NCBI RefSeq assembly: GCF_030272615.1
Contig: NC_081412.1
Span: forward strand, 688,330,083 to 688,394,082
DNA length: 64,000 nt
Direction: 5' to 3'
Source: Cryptomeria japonica
Taxonomy: Eukaryota > Streptophyta > Pinopsida > Cupressales > Cupressaceae
Position numbers and translations under genes: made by a program. The notes beneath the pieces were generated by a model that saw nothing but the letters and a program-made list of their open reading frames with translations, did not search any database and had not been told where the DNA came from. Positions 43,460 to 56,303 of the stretch are shown here, one piece after another (position 1 is the first letter of the stretch; the number at the start of each line of letters is the position of its first letter).

Positions 43460-44957
43460 TGAGTACACACATTGATGTCAAAGTATGACTGTATGCGGGA
43501 AAAGTGGGCTGATAGAATTAAATATGTGAAAATATTGTTAGAAACTAGTCCACACACACACACAAGACTTCTTGGTGCACGCTATGGAGTAATAACGTAT
43601 TACTCAGCTTCCCAAGGAGGGTCCCATGGTTCTCTATCTCACAATGTCCCTCAAACCAATGTTTTGCTCTCAGATCACTGAGCAAAATGGTTCAGGGATG
43701 GCAAATGTAAGAACGAGGGATGCTCTGATAGATTTTAGTATGAGATGCGTTATAGGCTAGGTATGATTCTAGAATGCAATAAACTAGATGATAAGATGAC
43801 GAGATTAGTTTGAATACTATCCTAACATGATATATTAATCTAGGATTGAACTAAAATGATAAAGAAATTATTCTAAACATGCATATTAGTCTAATTCCTG
43901 ATCTAAAAGAGGATAAATGAGGAGCATATATGAAATGAGAAAGCTTGAAAGAATTTGAGCATAAGTGTAATGCTTCAAATTTGAAAGATGATTGTTGAAA
44001 ATGGAGGAATGAGAGCTCTATTTATAGCAAAAATAGGGCAATGGATGGTCAGGATTGAAAGAGTTGATCAAGGGTTGAGTTTGAAAGTTGGGGATCCATG
44101 TTTGTAATTGGCACCAATGAAATGGTGACAAGTGTCAACATAGGGTTGGATTGAGAGAAGGGGTTGGAGACATTAAATGCCTGAGAAGACCTCATGGTTA
44201 TCTAGAGGGTAAGGGTCAAGCTTAAATTAAGATTACCCACTGGATTAAGAGTTAATCCAAGGATAAACCTTTGTGCAAATGATTAAGAGATAATCATGGT
44301 CAAAGCATTAAAGGCCTGATGAGACCCTTGGGTTGGGTGAAGGTTGAGTTAAAACAAATTCTTTAACCATGTAGGAGGGTTTGAGTTAACCATTAATGGT
44401 TATTGGAGACTTTGGGGGATTAAGTGGTTGAAGGTTGGAAGCCTTCAATGGTTATCAAAGACTTTGAGGAATTAAGTGGTTGAAGGTTGAAAGCCTTTAA
44501 TGGTTATCAAAGACTTTGAGGGTTTGAGAAGTGACTTCCCTTTGCTTAGGGATGTGACAAAGTTTAGAGGAGGGGTTAGGTTAATTAGAAGTGATTAGAA
44601 GATTCTAGAAGGGATTAGAAAGGGGTTTGGGAAGGCAAGTGGGAGGTGGAGGGATAATAGGATTTAATTGAAAGAAAACATTTTATTCAATTTGGTTGTA
44701 ATTAAATAAATTTGATTTATTCAATTTGGGATAACTATTTAATTAAATTTGAATTTAATTAAAAGTGGATAGGGGGGATTTAATTGAATAAAATGATTTA
44801 TTCATATAATGGTATAATGAATTTAATTTAAATAAATTGAGTAATTTATTTAATTAAATAGAGGAATGTGGATAATTTAATTAAATTGGATTTAATTAAA
44901 TAGAGAAATGAACATAAAATATTCATTTAGGAATATGGTCATTTTTATACGTCTACA
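43460..44957 (-). repeat. Solo LTR-like relic with minus-strand TATA box
   Basis: The right end GTCTACA (44957) matches LTR starts at 16000 and 48587. 44680-44957 aligns with 15690-16000. A strong TATA box, TATAAATAG on the minus strand, lies at about 44018-44027, at a position comparable to the E3 LTR. Near 44394-44530 a unit of about 58 bases containing AATGGTTATCAAAGACTTTG is repeated about three times. The left boundary is not resolved, and no internal region or target duplication is seen. ORF 43472-43681 (69 codons) is not recognised. Confidence 0.5.
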
Positions 44958-45074
44958 ATGACCATGTGTTAGTTGTCATAGAATTATGAAAAATGTCATC
45001 ATATAAAAGTGCTATTGAAAATATCATGTAAGATATGATTATGTAAAATGACATGAAAAATGTACTATAATACA

Positions 45075-45290
45075 TTTTTATTAATTAAAAAGGATTTTTG
45101 AAAGGGCCTCAACCCTTTTTAAAAATTTCAACAAAAAAGTGACCTCAAAGTATAGCTACAAAAAAACTATCAATAACAAGCAAAATGAGGCAGATGTTAG
45201 GGTTTTTTTCTTTGTCAGCTCTAGGTTCCCCTCCCCCTTCCCATATTTCTTCTCCTAGTGAACTTGGTTTGGTAGAGGTGGCTGATAAGG
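45075..45290 (-). repeat. Short LINE 3'-end fragment
   Basis: The minus strand ends GGGTTGAGGCCCTTTCAAAA, ATCCTTTTTAATTAATAAAA, resembling the tail of the element at 33141-34795. No coding region is recognisable. No target duplication is clear. Confidence 0.45.
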
Positions 45291-45509
45291 TTAGTTATTG
45301 TAAATTATTACAATTACTTCTAAGTAAATGGTTATTATTTTGGTAATATATGAATTAAATTATTCCATATATACTAAATTGGTGCATCTTAGATTGTCTT
45401 GGTAGGTTGAACCAAAATTGGGTCTAGTTTGGAACTAGACGCTACTATACAAAATGGAAAAATAGGTTACTTCAAGAAGAAGGTGCATGGATTTCTACTA
45501 ATATAGTCA

Positions 45510-46110
45510 AAAAATTTGATTTTCCTAATTCCCTTCATAGACCAAGTTGTAGATATGACATAACCATTAGTATCATCTTTATTTTTACTAAAATATTAAA
45601 AGCTATTGGTGTTACTTGGACATCCGATCCCTAGATTCTATAGGATAATGACCACACGGACATGTGTTAACATCTCTATAATTCCTTGGCTTTTTAGAAT
45701 GTTTGAATTTCTTGGAATTCAACTTTGGATGTTGAATTAGTTGATTCTCCTCCCTAGAATCTTGAAAATATGATAGTTTTAGCAATTTCTCCATTCACTC
45801 TTTGGCTTTTCTAGTTCGGGATTATAATATCATCAGGTCATATTAAGATAAGGTTTACTATAGCTTTAATTTATTAAATTTTTAATTAGAGGTTGGCTAT
45901 ATTAGAGTGAGCTCTCAAGATCGCCTATATAACCAAAAGATGTCTTTCAGAAGAGAGTATTAGTAGCAAAATATTGCTTGATTACAATGAATTAAAGATG
46001 TTAATGTACATATGATTCGTTTCTTTTAAAAGCAAGATTGAGATTTAGAACAAACTAGGATTGTGACTAGTGTCCTAATCCTATGCAATGAGACAACTCG
46101 TAATTTCATT
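45510..46110. repeat. Duplicated block U and distal promoter repeat (third copy)
   Basis: 45510-45860 matches 27890-28260, and 45900-46110 matches 28290-28480 and 17130-17330. After 46110 the paralogy stops. No gene follows. Confidence 0.75.
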
Positions 46111-46929
46111 GAGAGGCAATCTAAAATGGAATCAATGTTGTTACGTAAATAAAATATCATTTCAAGAAAAAAATTGATGTACCTTTTCAAGTCAAAAATC
46201 TCAGTTGACAGAGTAGTGGCTTGCAATGGTATTTAGATTTATCGTAATCAAAATATGTTGGAATTAAAATTTGTCAGAATCCCAACAAGAAGTGAAAGAG
46301 TAGAACACACGATGAGTAACCAACATGAAGGTAAGTAACATAAATATTCAAAGAATGACCAATTGTAGTGTAACACCTCTTATGGAAATGAAGGTATACA
46401 TTTGAACCTTCGAGAAGATAATTCAAGAAAGTTGAATGAGACCTCCCCAACCCTCCCTGGATTATGCACTAGAGAACAATTGGGTGAAGATGGGAAGATG
46501 TTGCCCCTGAATTCCTCCACACCTTCAACACTAGTAGTAGCAAGGGGTACCCATGAGATTATTGCATCCTGCAACAAATCTCAACATTCTATATTAGAGT
46601 GACTTTTTATATTTTTTTCCTTCCATCTTTTGAATTTTGTTTGTGTTTGTTTTTCTAAGCCATCCCTAATGCCAAAATGTACAAAAATACATTTTCTTGC
46701 ACCACCCAAAAAAATTGAGTTTTGATGTCTAGCAATAGAATGTAGCCCAAGTGACCATGTAGGGTAAAAAACCTACTCACTCATATTCAATATTACATGC
46801 TATAAATTGGTTTGTATTTCATAGTAGTAAGCATAAATTCTCTTATAATTTAAATTAAATCTCATGTAAGCTAGGTGTTTAATTTAGTCAATCTCCCTGG
46901 TGCATTAAAAAGAGGGAAATAGGAATTAA
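46111..46929. other. Spacer, nothing recognised
   Basis: No supported gene. A 66-codon frame at 46402-46602 (+) is the least AT-rich stretch but has no recognisable motif and no visible partner. Confidence 0.4.
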
Positions 46930-47312
46930 GATAATGTGGGTGAATAGCAAGGTTCCTATTGGTTCCCAAAACCGTATATTACCAAACCCTAAAAGTATGG
47001 CAAGCTTTATGATCAAGTTCAATACAGGTTCTGGCCAACAAACAAGGATCAACCTTCAAATAGACTAATTCCTCCTACACTTTTGGTTTTTCTAGACCAA
47101 GGTGGGTATACTTATAATATCATCAAATGATATCTCTCCAATACTGATAATATACAAGAAGATTACACTTTAATTTACTTTATCTCCTTTTGCTCTATTC
47201 TTCACTAGCATGAGGTCAGAATTAGAAAACTAAAATAAGACCTAAATCCTACACCTATTCTTACAACTGAAAATTAAATGTATAATAATTTAATTGGTTC
47301 TGAAATAAAACT
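46930..47312 (-). repeat. LTR-like repeat, inverted relative to 57985-58345, target of E3
   Basis: Reversed, this segment matches 57985-58345 over about 370 bases; the landmarks are AGTTGTAAGAATAGGTG, GATTTAGGTCTTATTTTAG, GGTATACCCACC and TTAGGGTTTGGTAAT. It ends at TTTTGGGAACCAATAG. E3 inserted at its right end, and the repeat continues for a short way at 57584. It is interpreted as an LTR fragment of an older element on the minus strand. Confidence 0.6.
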
Positions 47313-48587
47313 TGAAGAGGGGAAAAGACTTGTGAAGTGGATTTAGTTAGAAAACATGCAAGTCAAACATATAATCATATGAAATCAAAGACATAACTCC
47401 AAAACACATGAAAACATGAATAAGATGCATATACCTCACAAAACCGTATACCTCTCCCTCGGATTGAGCTTGATGAAGTGAAGGCACCCCTTGGTGATGC
47501 TCCACTTGATGTGCTCCTCTTGCTTGCTTGATGTGGATGGCTCTCCAATGTTGTGCACAAATGAAATGGATTTGGAAGATGATAAGGATGAGATGATAAA
47601 GTGTGGATGAGATATGATTTGAACATGATAAGGTTGCCAAGATGATTTCGTGGGCTCAAAAGGACAACATAATATTACTAAACTTGGAGATGAAGAATGA
47701 AGGGATGGAATCCCCAATTTATAGGAAGAGAAGAGGAAAAATGGATGGCTAGGATGGATTCAAGATGAAGGGCTAGGATTGCTTGTGAGCTCCCACAAGG
47801 CCCAAGAGAGGGTGTGGAGACCAAGAGATATTCCTTAAAGGCATTTCTTGTCTCCACACTCCTCAAGGTACGTTGGGAAGACTTTCCAAGGTACCTTGAG
47901 AAGAGAAAGGTGCATTGGGAAGATTTCCCAATGTGCCTTGAGAGGAGCAAGGGGAGGAGGAATTTAAAATTATCCAAAAAGGGATAATCATGGGGATTAA
48001 AGGAATAAAAAGGAATTAAGAAAATTCCTTGGGAGAGGAGATGCTTAGAGGATTGTGAGATTTTGAAAATCTCACATTCACCTAGGAAAAGAACATTAAA
48101 AGTTGGTGGTTGGATGGAAGGGACAAGGGGTTGACTTTGTGGCTAATCATGATGATTAGCCACTAGCAACTCATTAGGAGGGGATTAGAGGAAATGTTAG
48201 GTGGGATTAGGATTTGTAGGAGGATTTGACTAGGAGAGAGAATGAGTGGAGGGAATTAAAAATTAGAAGAATAAGGTTAAGTGAGTTTAGGGAATTTCTA
48301 GAAGAATTTATTAGGTTAATGATGAATTAAGAAGATGATTTGTAGGAATCATGTAGGTTAACTAATTAATTGAAATTAATTAGCCAAGAGGAATATTTGT
48401 GAGGATTTAATTTTTTTTAGAAGAGTAAAGAAAGGGATTGATTTATTAAATAAATCAGTCACATACTATGGTGACAATATTAATTATATTTAATTAATAT
48501 TGAGGAGGGTTTGAATTAACATAATTAATTAATTAATTATGTGAGGAATTAAAAATAACTAAAAGTAATTATTTTAAAGTGTCTACA
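47313..48587 (-). repeat. 3' LTR of E3
   Basis: On the minus strand it starts TGTAGACACTTTAA and ends CCCCTCTTCA. A TATA box (TATAAATT, 47717-47724) is conserved in the other LTR. It has about 25 bases near 47749 not found in the 5' LTR. Confidence 0.92.
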
Positions 48588-48601
48588 TTTTTCCTCTCTT
48601 T
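48588..48601 (-). other. Polypurine tract of E3
   Basis: The minus strand reads AAAGAGAGGAAAAA directly before the 3' LTR start TGTAGACAC. Confidence 0.8.
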
Positions 48602-49557
48602 GAAGCGAGGTGTGATGACGCGTTGATTCAAATAATAATCTCGTTTCTTTGATGATGATATTGATTTGATAGGAGATCAATTGAGATAATTTTTGGGGTT
48701 TTGCGAGATTGATATCCTGGTAGATTTGGTTTGATTTCCGCAATTGTGGTTTGATGAAAATGCAAGTTCTTCGATTAGCTTGATGGCTTAGATAGGTAAG
48801 ATTGAAAATCTTGTTTGATTCGATTGATAAGATCTAGATTTAGTCTGGTTTCAGGAAGGATTCATCCTGTATAAGACAAAGATGATCAAAGCGTCTAGTT
48901 TCATGAAGGATTCATCCTGTATAAGACATGATTGATCACAACGTCTAGTTTCAGGAAGGATTCATCCTGTATAAGACATGATTGATCACAACATCTGGTT
49001 TCAGGAAGGATTCATCCTGTATAAGACATGATTGATCACAACGTCTGGTTTTAGGAAGAATTCATCCTGTATAAGACATGATTGATCACAACGTCTTGTT
49101 TCAGGAAGGATTCATCCTGTATAAGACATGATCAGAGCGTCTGGTTTCAGGAAGGATTCATCCTATATAAGACATGATTGATCACAACGTCTAGTTTCAA
49201 GAAGGATTCATCTTGTATAAGACATGATCAGAGCGTCTGGTTTCAGGAAGGATTCATCATGTATAAGACATTGTCAATCACAACGTCTGGTTTCAGGAAG
49301 GATTCATCCTGTATAAGACATGATTGATCACAACGTCTAGTTTTAGGAAGGATTCATCCTGTATAAGACATGATCAATCACAACGTCTGGTTTCAGGAAG
49401 GATTCATCCTGTATAAGACATGATTGATCACAATGTCTGGTTTCGGGAAGGATTCATCCTGTATAAGACATGATCAGAATCATAATTAATTATGTGAGGA
49501 ATTAAAAATAACAAAAATAATAATTATTATTTATTATTTATTTATTTTTTTGGTGTC
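48602..49557. repeat. E3 segment with a 50-bp minisatellite and a second LTR-end copy
   Basis: About 13 tandem units occupy 48848-49475; the unit contains AGGAAGGATTCATCCTGTAT and AAGACATGATTGATCACAAC. Most units are 50 bases, and two or three are about 43 and lack TGATCACA. Each unit carries the small inverted repeat AGGATTCATCCT. It is followed at 49480-49557 by a copy of the LTR end (CATAATTAATTATGTGAGGA to GGTGTCTACA). The array therefore lies between two LTR-end sequences. It is not coding. Confidence 0.88.
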
Positions 49558-50693
49558 TACATTTTGGCGGTGTGTAGAAGATAGAAGAAGAAAAGGATGC
49601 CCCAGCGTAAAGCATGGGAGTGCATGGGAGGTGTATGCCCCCTCGAGAATTTTTTTGAAAAAAAGATGAAAAATTCTCGAAAAAAGAGGAAGAAGAATCA
49701 AGGTAGAAGAGATGAATGAGGAATAAATATGAAACAACCGTGAAGAATTTGGAAAGAAGAATAGGAGATGTGAGACTGCAGAGGAAAGTGGGCCCTCACG
49801 AGGGCCCATATAAGCCACAACAGATCCAATGAGGGGTCATTGTCACACACAAGCCTTGAAGCCCCTTAGAGAGAAGACGAAGAGAAGGAGAGATGAACCG
49901 CATTCTAGTTCATGATCATCGTGTGGAGAGGATCCGACGATTCGACCGACCGAGGAGCTATGGACCACCAGTGAGTAGGTCTATCTCTCATTTGGAAATT
50001 TTTAATTTTGGCTAAAATTAGGGTTAGAAAAAGGGGGGGTTAGGGTAGGCGAGGCGCTCGTGCTGATCGCTGTTTCAGCACGTGCACCCCTAAACCAGTG
50101 CGAGCACTCACGATCAGCGCAGGCATTTGCCAGGAGTTGTTCAGGCCAGGGAAATTTGGGAGGGTAATGGGGGAAAGCGCGAGTGCTCACGCTTTGACGC
50201 GGGCGCTCGCACATCAGCTTGGGTGCCCAAGGGATTACGCGGGCGCTCGCGCTAAAGTACGGGCACACGCGTTGATAGGGGGAGGAGGGAAACAGAAGAG
50301 GGGGAAGCTTTGTTGGTGCAAGCGCCTGCAAAATAGCGCGTGCATCACGGTTTTGGTGAGAGCGCTGGATAAATCAACGCGTGCGGTTGGGAAAGGGGGG
50401 ATGAATTTTTTACTTAAAATTTTTGGCATGGGAGAGGTGAGGAAAGAATTTTTGGGCATGAAAATAATGTTTTCGTTTAATGGATGCAGGTGGAGAGGGG
50501 ACCGCTGTCTTCGAGGGAGCATTGGCCTCCCACGATGAGTCTCTACCACGAGTTAGGCCGTGATGAGCTGGACGTTCTAGATGCTTTGGGATTACATTTT
50601 TTTGGATACTTTTGTTGGATCATCATCCTCTTCTTGGTACAACCATGAAGAGACATCTGCTTCAAGGCTCTCCTCATTAAGTGGGCCCCATCA
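49558..50693 (-). other. E3 noncoding region downstream of gag
   Basis: This is a GC-richer stretch (50030-50400) with many GCGCTCGCGC-like motifs that can pair with each other, similar in style to 55680-56230 in the leader. Reading frames of 100-146 codons here come from that composition and are not supported as genes. Confidence 0.55.
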
Positions 50694-53600
50694 CTAGAAG
50701 GTGGTATTTTGGCATTGCATGACTAGTTTTGGGTCCTTTTTGAGCTCTTTTGGTTTGCCAAATGACTTAGGAGAGAGAGGGAGGTTGCCTATTAATAAGA
50801 CGTCCTCCAATTTGTATTCTCCAGAGCCATTGTCCAAGATCTTGATTTGATTATCTAGTTGGGATGAAGTGGAGGCAACATTTGATGTGCTAGATGGAGG
50901 CATTAGCGAGGGTCTATTTAGTGGACAATGATACAGATGCTTCGCCTCTAATAGTTTGCAATATTGAAAAGGTTGGGGATCACCTTTGATAGTGATCTCT
51001 CTTCCATTATAGGGGAATTTGACGCATTGGTGATAGGTGGAGGGGACGGCCTTTAAGGAATGAATCCATGGCCGCCCGAGGAGAATGTTGTAGGGGAGAT
51101 CAAGATCTAGTACTTGGTAAGGGGTTTCAATTGTAATGGGGCCCACTTGTAGAGGTAAGATGATCATGCCCTTTGAAACTCTTTCCGCATCATCATATGC
51201 CTTTATTGTGACCCTTCCTGATGTGTCTACCAGATCCTCAGAAAGTCCCAATTGTTTTATTAATTTGTATGTACACAGATTAAGATCCGGATCCACTGTC
51301 TATTAGGATACGTTTGACCTTATGCTTGTGGATAAGAGCTTCAATGTGCAAAGGTTTGTTATGGTCTTCATCTGCGGGAGCATCTTTGGAGGTAAATACT
51401 AGGTGTTGTTGGGCAACAAGGTTTCTAATGAGGGCTTGGAATTGGGTGGTGTTGATGTTATCAAGAATGCGTGATTTAAGAAGGGCTTGTTCCAAAATTT
51501 CTTTATGAACCGGGGAAGTCTTGAGAAGTTCCAAAATGGAGATCTGTGCGGGGGTCTTCCCAAGTTGGTCAAGGAGGTCATATCGGCGGGTGGAAGACAT
51601 GGGTGGGGGGTTTGGTGGGGGAGGGACTCCTTGGATGGTGACTTTACCTTGGCGTGTAGTTACATTGCAATCATTCTGGAAATGGGAAGTGGAAGGCATG
51701 GCGCCTTGAATGACTATCCTAACAAGATTTGGTCTACTTTGGGAAGAAGGAGGATTAATTCCTTGGATGGTTATGACATTGACATGATTGTCTGCAGGTT
51801 CAATGCGACCTACTAAAAAATCAAAGCCAGTTATGTGATTAGTATAGTCATAACCCATTGTGTTAGATGATGAGCCATTTCCTTTATCATGCTTCGGGAA
51901 GGGTTCCTGGTACATTTTGAGTTTGTCATTGTTATTACCAGGTTTTGCATTTGCTACTTCAATCTCACCTCTATCAATGAGATCTTGTATGTAGATCTTC
52001 AATTTCATACACTTTCGTGTATCATGCCCCTTGATACGATGGTATTCACAATACTCATTTTCATTATACCATCTTGGTTTAGGTTGATTGGGGTCAAACT
52101 GGCGAGTGATTGGAAAAACCACTACACCTGCTTGGACAAGTTTTTGAAACACCATTTCCATAGGCTCAGCTAGAGGAGTGAAGTCTCTTGGAATCCTGTT
52201 ATTCAATTGGGGTGGTTGTCCCTGGATTGAGACATTGCTATGAGGTTTTTGGGATTGATTTTGATTGTTTTGATTATTGAATTGATGATTATTGGTGGTG
52301 GATTTTGGGGGAGCGTCCACGGTTTGGACCCGCTTTGCATCAGTTGCACCATCATTGACCATGTTTTTGTTTTTAGACCAGAATTTTGGCTTGTCGTTAT
52401 GATAAGAACTTTGTGTCGATTTCTGGTAATGTTTCAAGGTTCCTTCCTCCAATAAGACACGTTCGAGGGCAAGGCCCTTATCGGTCAATTTTTGGAAGGA
52501 TTTGATACATTGGGATATTAAGGGTCTCGAAAGTTCAGGCACCAAGTTCTTTTGAAATAGCTCAATTTGATGTTGTTCTGGCATGTCCCACTGGAATTTC
52601 TTGATAAGATGTCACCATATTTGTAGGAAATTGGTGAAGGTTTCTCCGGGCCTTTGTTTTGTATTGCATAGGTCCATCATAGAAACATCATTAACCATGT
52701 TGTAAGCATAGTGGGCCACAAATTTTTCTGCCAAGTTTGGAAAGGAGACAATGGAACCCCATGGTAGAGATGAGAACCATGCCAGGACGTCTCCCATGAG
52801 ACTCTTGGGAAAGAGTTTGCGAAGATAAAGGTCATTATAGGAGACTTCTTGGCATAAGATGTGGAATTCTTAGACATGGTCACGAGGGTCTCCTTTGCCT
52901 TCATACTTGGTGAATTTGGGGATCTCAAATCCTAGGGGGTAGGGTGCAACTGATATAGACGGGTCATAAGGACAAGGGCAAAACTCTTTGAATGAGTAAG
53001 TTTTCCTTTTATTAGTCCTCTCTTTCATGTCCTTGATGATATTTTTCATGTCTTGAATTTCCTTGATGAGGTCTTGTTGCGGACTTTGATAATGAGGAAT
53101 TGTATTTGCCCCAAGAATTGGATGAGCCAAAGAAGGTGCACCACCACCAATATATTGATATGACGAGGAGGCGGGAACATGGGATGTGAGGACTGATGTC
53201 ACAGGGATTCGTGTGATAGTTGGTTGTGGTCCGCAAATTGTTGTGACGGGATTGAGTACGGCTCGGATGAAACTTGCGACATTGTTGGCAGGAGGGGAGG
53301 TTTGTGGAATAGAAATATGTGGTTGAACGGAAGGAGGTGGCATAGAAGCATGTTGGAGAATAGATGAGATCGGATTCGATAATGGTATAGATGGTAGAGA
53401 GGAAGGAGGCGGAATGGAAACCACGGTGGGAGGTGCTGTGGGTGGCATTGATTGAGCTTGGATGATTGATGGGGTTGCAATTGATTGAGTTTGAATAATA
53501 GGTGTAGCACTTTGTGTGGGAGAAAGGTCTCCTTGTGGTTGTTGGGCGAGAGCGGATCTATTAAATTCAAGTGGAAGTTGAGCTCCATTTTCAAGGAGAG

Positions 53601-53856
53601 TTTTCAGAAGTGCAGTAGGATTGTGTTGAATAAATTTTTCCATCATCTCTTGGTTATAAGAATCAGCTAGGAAATTTTGTACTTCTGGAGAGAGTTCATC
53701 TTGGCTAACCATGTTAGGATTTTGGCTTTGATCTTGATTGCTAGGTTGCCCACTTTGTGTAGGATCTTGCATGGGATCTTCATGTAGGACACTAATGTCT
53801 GACATGCCATATTGTTGTTCAGCCATCTTTCTCTTTTGAGATCGAGTTGTGACCAT
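50694..53856 (-). pseudogene. E3 gag-protease polyprotein, disabled
   Basis: The frame starts MVTTRSQKRKMAEQQ at 53856. Residues 1-300 are Gln/Pro/Ser-rich. Residues about 310-460 form the gag core (GFEIPKFTKYEGKGDPRDHV, DVLAWFSSLPWGSI, FVAHYAYN, QRPGETFTNFLQIW). A CX2HX4HX4C zinc knuckle (CEYHRIKGHDTRKC) lies near residue 600. A retropepsin with the intact D-S-G motif lies near residue 853 (RILIDSGS), followed by LPYNILLGRPWIHSLKA. The frame ends at 50694 with no reverse transcriptase. Three lesions are visible: TAA at 52870-52872, TGA at about 52612-52614 (from an Arg codon), and a one-base insertion in GGATCCGGATC near 51285, just after the active site. Order and knuckle type match E1/E2, but sequence similarity is low, so this is a separate family. 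Confidence 0.9.
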
Positions 53857-56281
53857 ACACGAATAACCTTAGAAAAGTTTGGAGGAGGAAATTTGTGATG
53901 AAGGACTTAGAAAGATATTTGTGGAATTTTGGATTTTGTCTTTTATGACAATGAATTTTGTTGATTGGTGGGGTTCTTGGATTAGAGCCCAAATTTGATT
54001 AGGATTTGACACCTTAGTCCTTAGGTGAGGATTTTAGGTGGTGAATGAAACCACAATCAAGGTAATGACCAAGTTGGGTAAAATTTAGACCTGGGAATGA
54101 TGATTAAAAAGCCTCTCTTACACCAAGGGTTGACTAGTGACCCTTAGCAAAGTAAAGGTGTGAGTTAAGAGTCTTGATTGACTCAAAAGGATTAGGCAAA
54201 AGGTACTTGGAGAGGATTCTTCTTCAAGCACGAGAGCCAATTGATTAATGATGACGTCTAAATGGAACTTCACAAGGCATGTGACCTTAACGTGAGGTTA
54301 ATTTGAATTAAAGGACGATTGGATTTGGATTTTGATAATTTATTTGATAACGGTGGGAGATTGATTTGATGTGCTAAGTCCTTAGGAAATTTGAGGATGA
54401 TTGATGGAGGAGGTATGATAGTGATGGCTTAGAAGAAACTTGATGACTAGGTTGTTCTTGGCATGAACATGACTCAATGGAGGATCGATTTGAATGGAAA
54501 GTTATATGAAGGGACATGACCACCCTGATTTGGACGATAGTTGGTGTTTCGAAGGACAAACTTGAATATTGATGGAGAGGATGAACTCTTAGCTTCTCTC
54601 TTAGGCTTATGAAACATGGAACGGACAAACTTTTGACACAATTTTGGACTTTGTGTGGGTAATGACCTGGATAATTGTTTGTGTCTGGACAAATATTTTT
54701 GCAAAGTGTTTGAGGATAATGACGTGTTTTTAGTCTTCTCTTGGAAAGTATGTATCAAACAAAGAAAACACAATGATCAAATGCATATTATCTCAAAGAC
54801 ACTCATGCTCATATACAACATTCTTAAGGCTGGCAAGGACAATAGTCATTGGATCCCAATTGGTTTCCCAGCTATTCTTACCCAGAGCAGACACTTAGAT
54901 GCTTGACCCCACTGGCTCCCCTCCACGACACTCACTTCTCGGGGCAGCCAAGCATCAATTTCCATGAAAACTCCTCATGGTGAACTTTGTGTCTCTACTA
55001 AGGGTCGTAAAAATATGGGCGGCTTCAGAGGTCCAACCTCCTGCACCAATGACTAGAAGGTATTTTGGCCACTATGAACAAGGTGTTTAGTAAGTCTTCT
55101 CGTTAGGAGCTACCCTTCGAAGTTGCACAAGCGCAATTGAGGCCTATAGCCCAACGAAGCACCAAGAACTTAGTAGTCACGCAAGCGTGATTGAGATCTC
55201 TAGGATCCTACTAAGCACTCAATGTGAGAGTGAACTCTCATATAGCCCCAACCATTGACACTTTTGCATCAACGGCCTATTCATTATGGTGAGTTAGTAA
55301 CCCCAGGTCCGGGTGTACTCACTTGGGTCATTCCCCTCTTACCTTCTCAAAGAGCAAGTTGGGAGGGCAGGCCCGCTAGAGGTAAAACATGCAATCAAAC
55401 AAGAAAAGGTTGGAGGGTCTGGATTTTTGATCATCTAGTTATACGAGAGCATACTCTCCTACCTTTACGCTTTTCTTAAAAGACATGCAAGACAAAGGTT
55501 CATTCCATTTTAATTAATATCTAGGTGCCTAATCTAAATAAATACACAATGTTTGGTTGAATCTGCTTAGGCAACCTGCAAAACAGTGAGATTGGTAGTT
55601 TTTTTTTTGTTTTCTGAGTCTTGGACGGTCGGATTAAACTGCAAAACTAAAAGACTGGAAATTAGTCCTAACTACACTGCATAGACAGCGCATGTGCTGA
55701 AGTGCAGTCGGTCATGCCGAAACGCCTGCGTATGAGCTGAACTAAATAAAATAGTAAGGAAAAAAAAAATGATAGAACCCACAAAACCAAAAAGGATTTT
55801 TATACCTGTCTGTCGCACTAGTTGAAAATGCTCATGATGAAATGCCTGCACTCTCAGTGAAACGCATGTGATCATGCTGAAACGCTTGCGGTCGCGCAAA
55901 CTAAGAACAAAGATCAACAGGAGTTAGTGGGTAAAGTTTTCAAAACTTAAATTTACATCAACAAGGCGAGAATGACATAAAAAATGCTCGCGCTGATTTA
56001 AATCTGACGCGCTAAAATGTCTGCGCTAGTGCCAAAATGCATGCACATGCAGTGAAAAATAGAGATAACAAAAATTCAAAATATGCCAAGCAGGAAAAAT
56101 TCAGAATATGTCAAACAGCCATGCTAATGCACCTTCGCTCGCACTGAGGAGCTTGCGGTCGCACTAAAGTAGGTTTTTCTGTCACGCTGAACCCGTGACG
56201 CTCACGCTAGTTTGCAGTCTCTTGCGCTATTCTGGGACCTGCATCTCACAACTCACAAAAATGTTAGCTTTTAGGGACATG
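53857..56281 (-). other. E3 5' leader
   Basis: A noncoding leader of about 2.4 kb lies between the primer-binding site and the gag ATG. The part 54840-55450 is less AT-rich and has short inverted segments. 55680-56230 is studded with CGCTCGCGC, GTGCTGAA and similar motifs. No recognisable coding region is present; frames of 60-100 codons are not conserved against anything in the window. Confidence 0.55.
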
Positions 56282-56300
56282 GGTCCCACCAGACGTGCCA
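56282..56300 (-). other. Candidate primer-binding site of E3
   Basis: The minus strand reads TGGCACGTCTGGTGGGACC, three bases after the 5' LTR end, the same spacing as in E1/E2. It starts with TGG as required for a tRNA CCA end. I cannot assign the tRNA. Confidence 0.6.
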
Positions 56301-56303
56301 GAA

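Noticed and set aside
46402-46602. 66-codon plus-strand frame with balanced composition
   Set aside because: No motif, no promoter and no second copy; it cannot be told from chance.
48848-49475. Regular 50-bp repeats that could suggest a CRISPR array
   Set aside because: Units are contiguous with no unique spacers and lie inside a plant retrotransposon; this is a minisatellite.
50002-50549. Overlapping frames of 104-146 codons in the GC-rich part of E3
   Set aside because: They arise from GCGCTCGCGC-type repeats and lie in the noncoding part between gag and the 3' LTR.
52677-52928. 83-codon minus-strand frame inside E3 gag
   Set aside because: It overlaps the gag frame in another phase; the gag frame has the conserved residues (DVLAWFSSLP).
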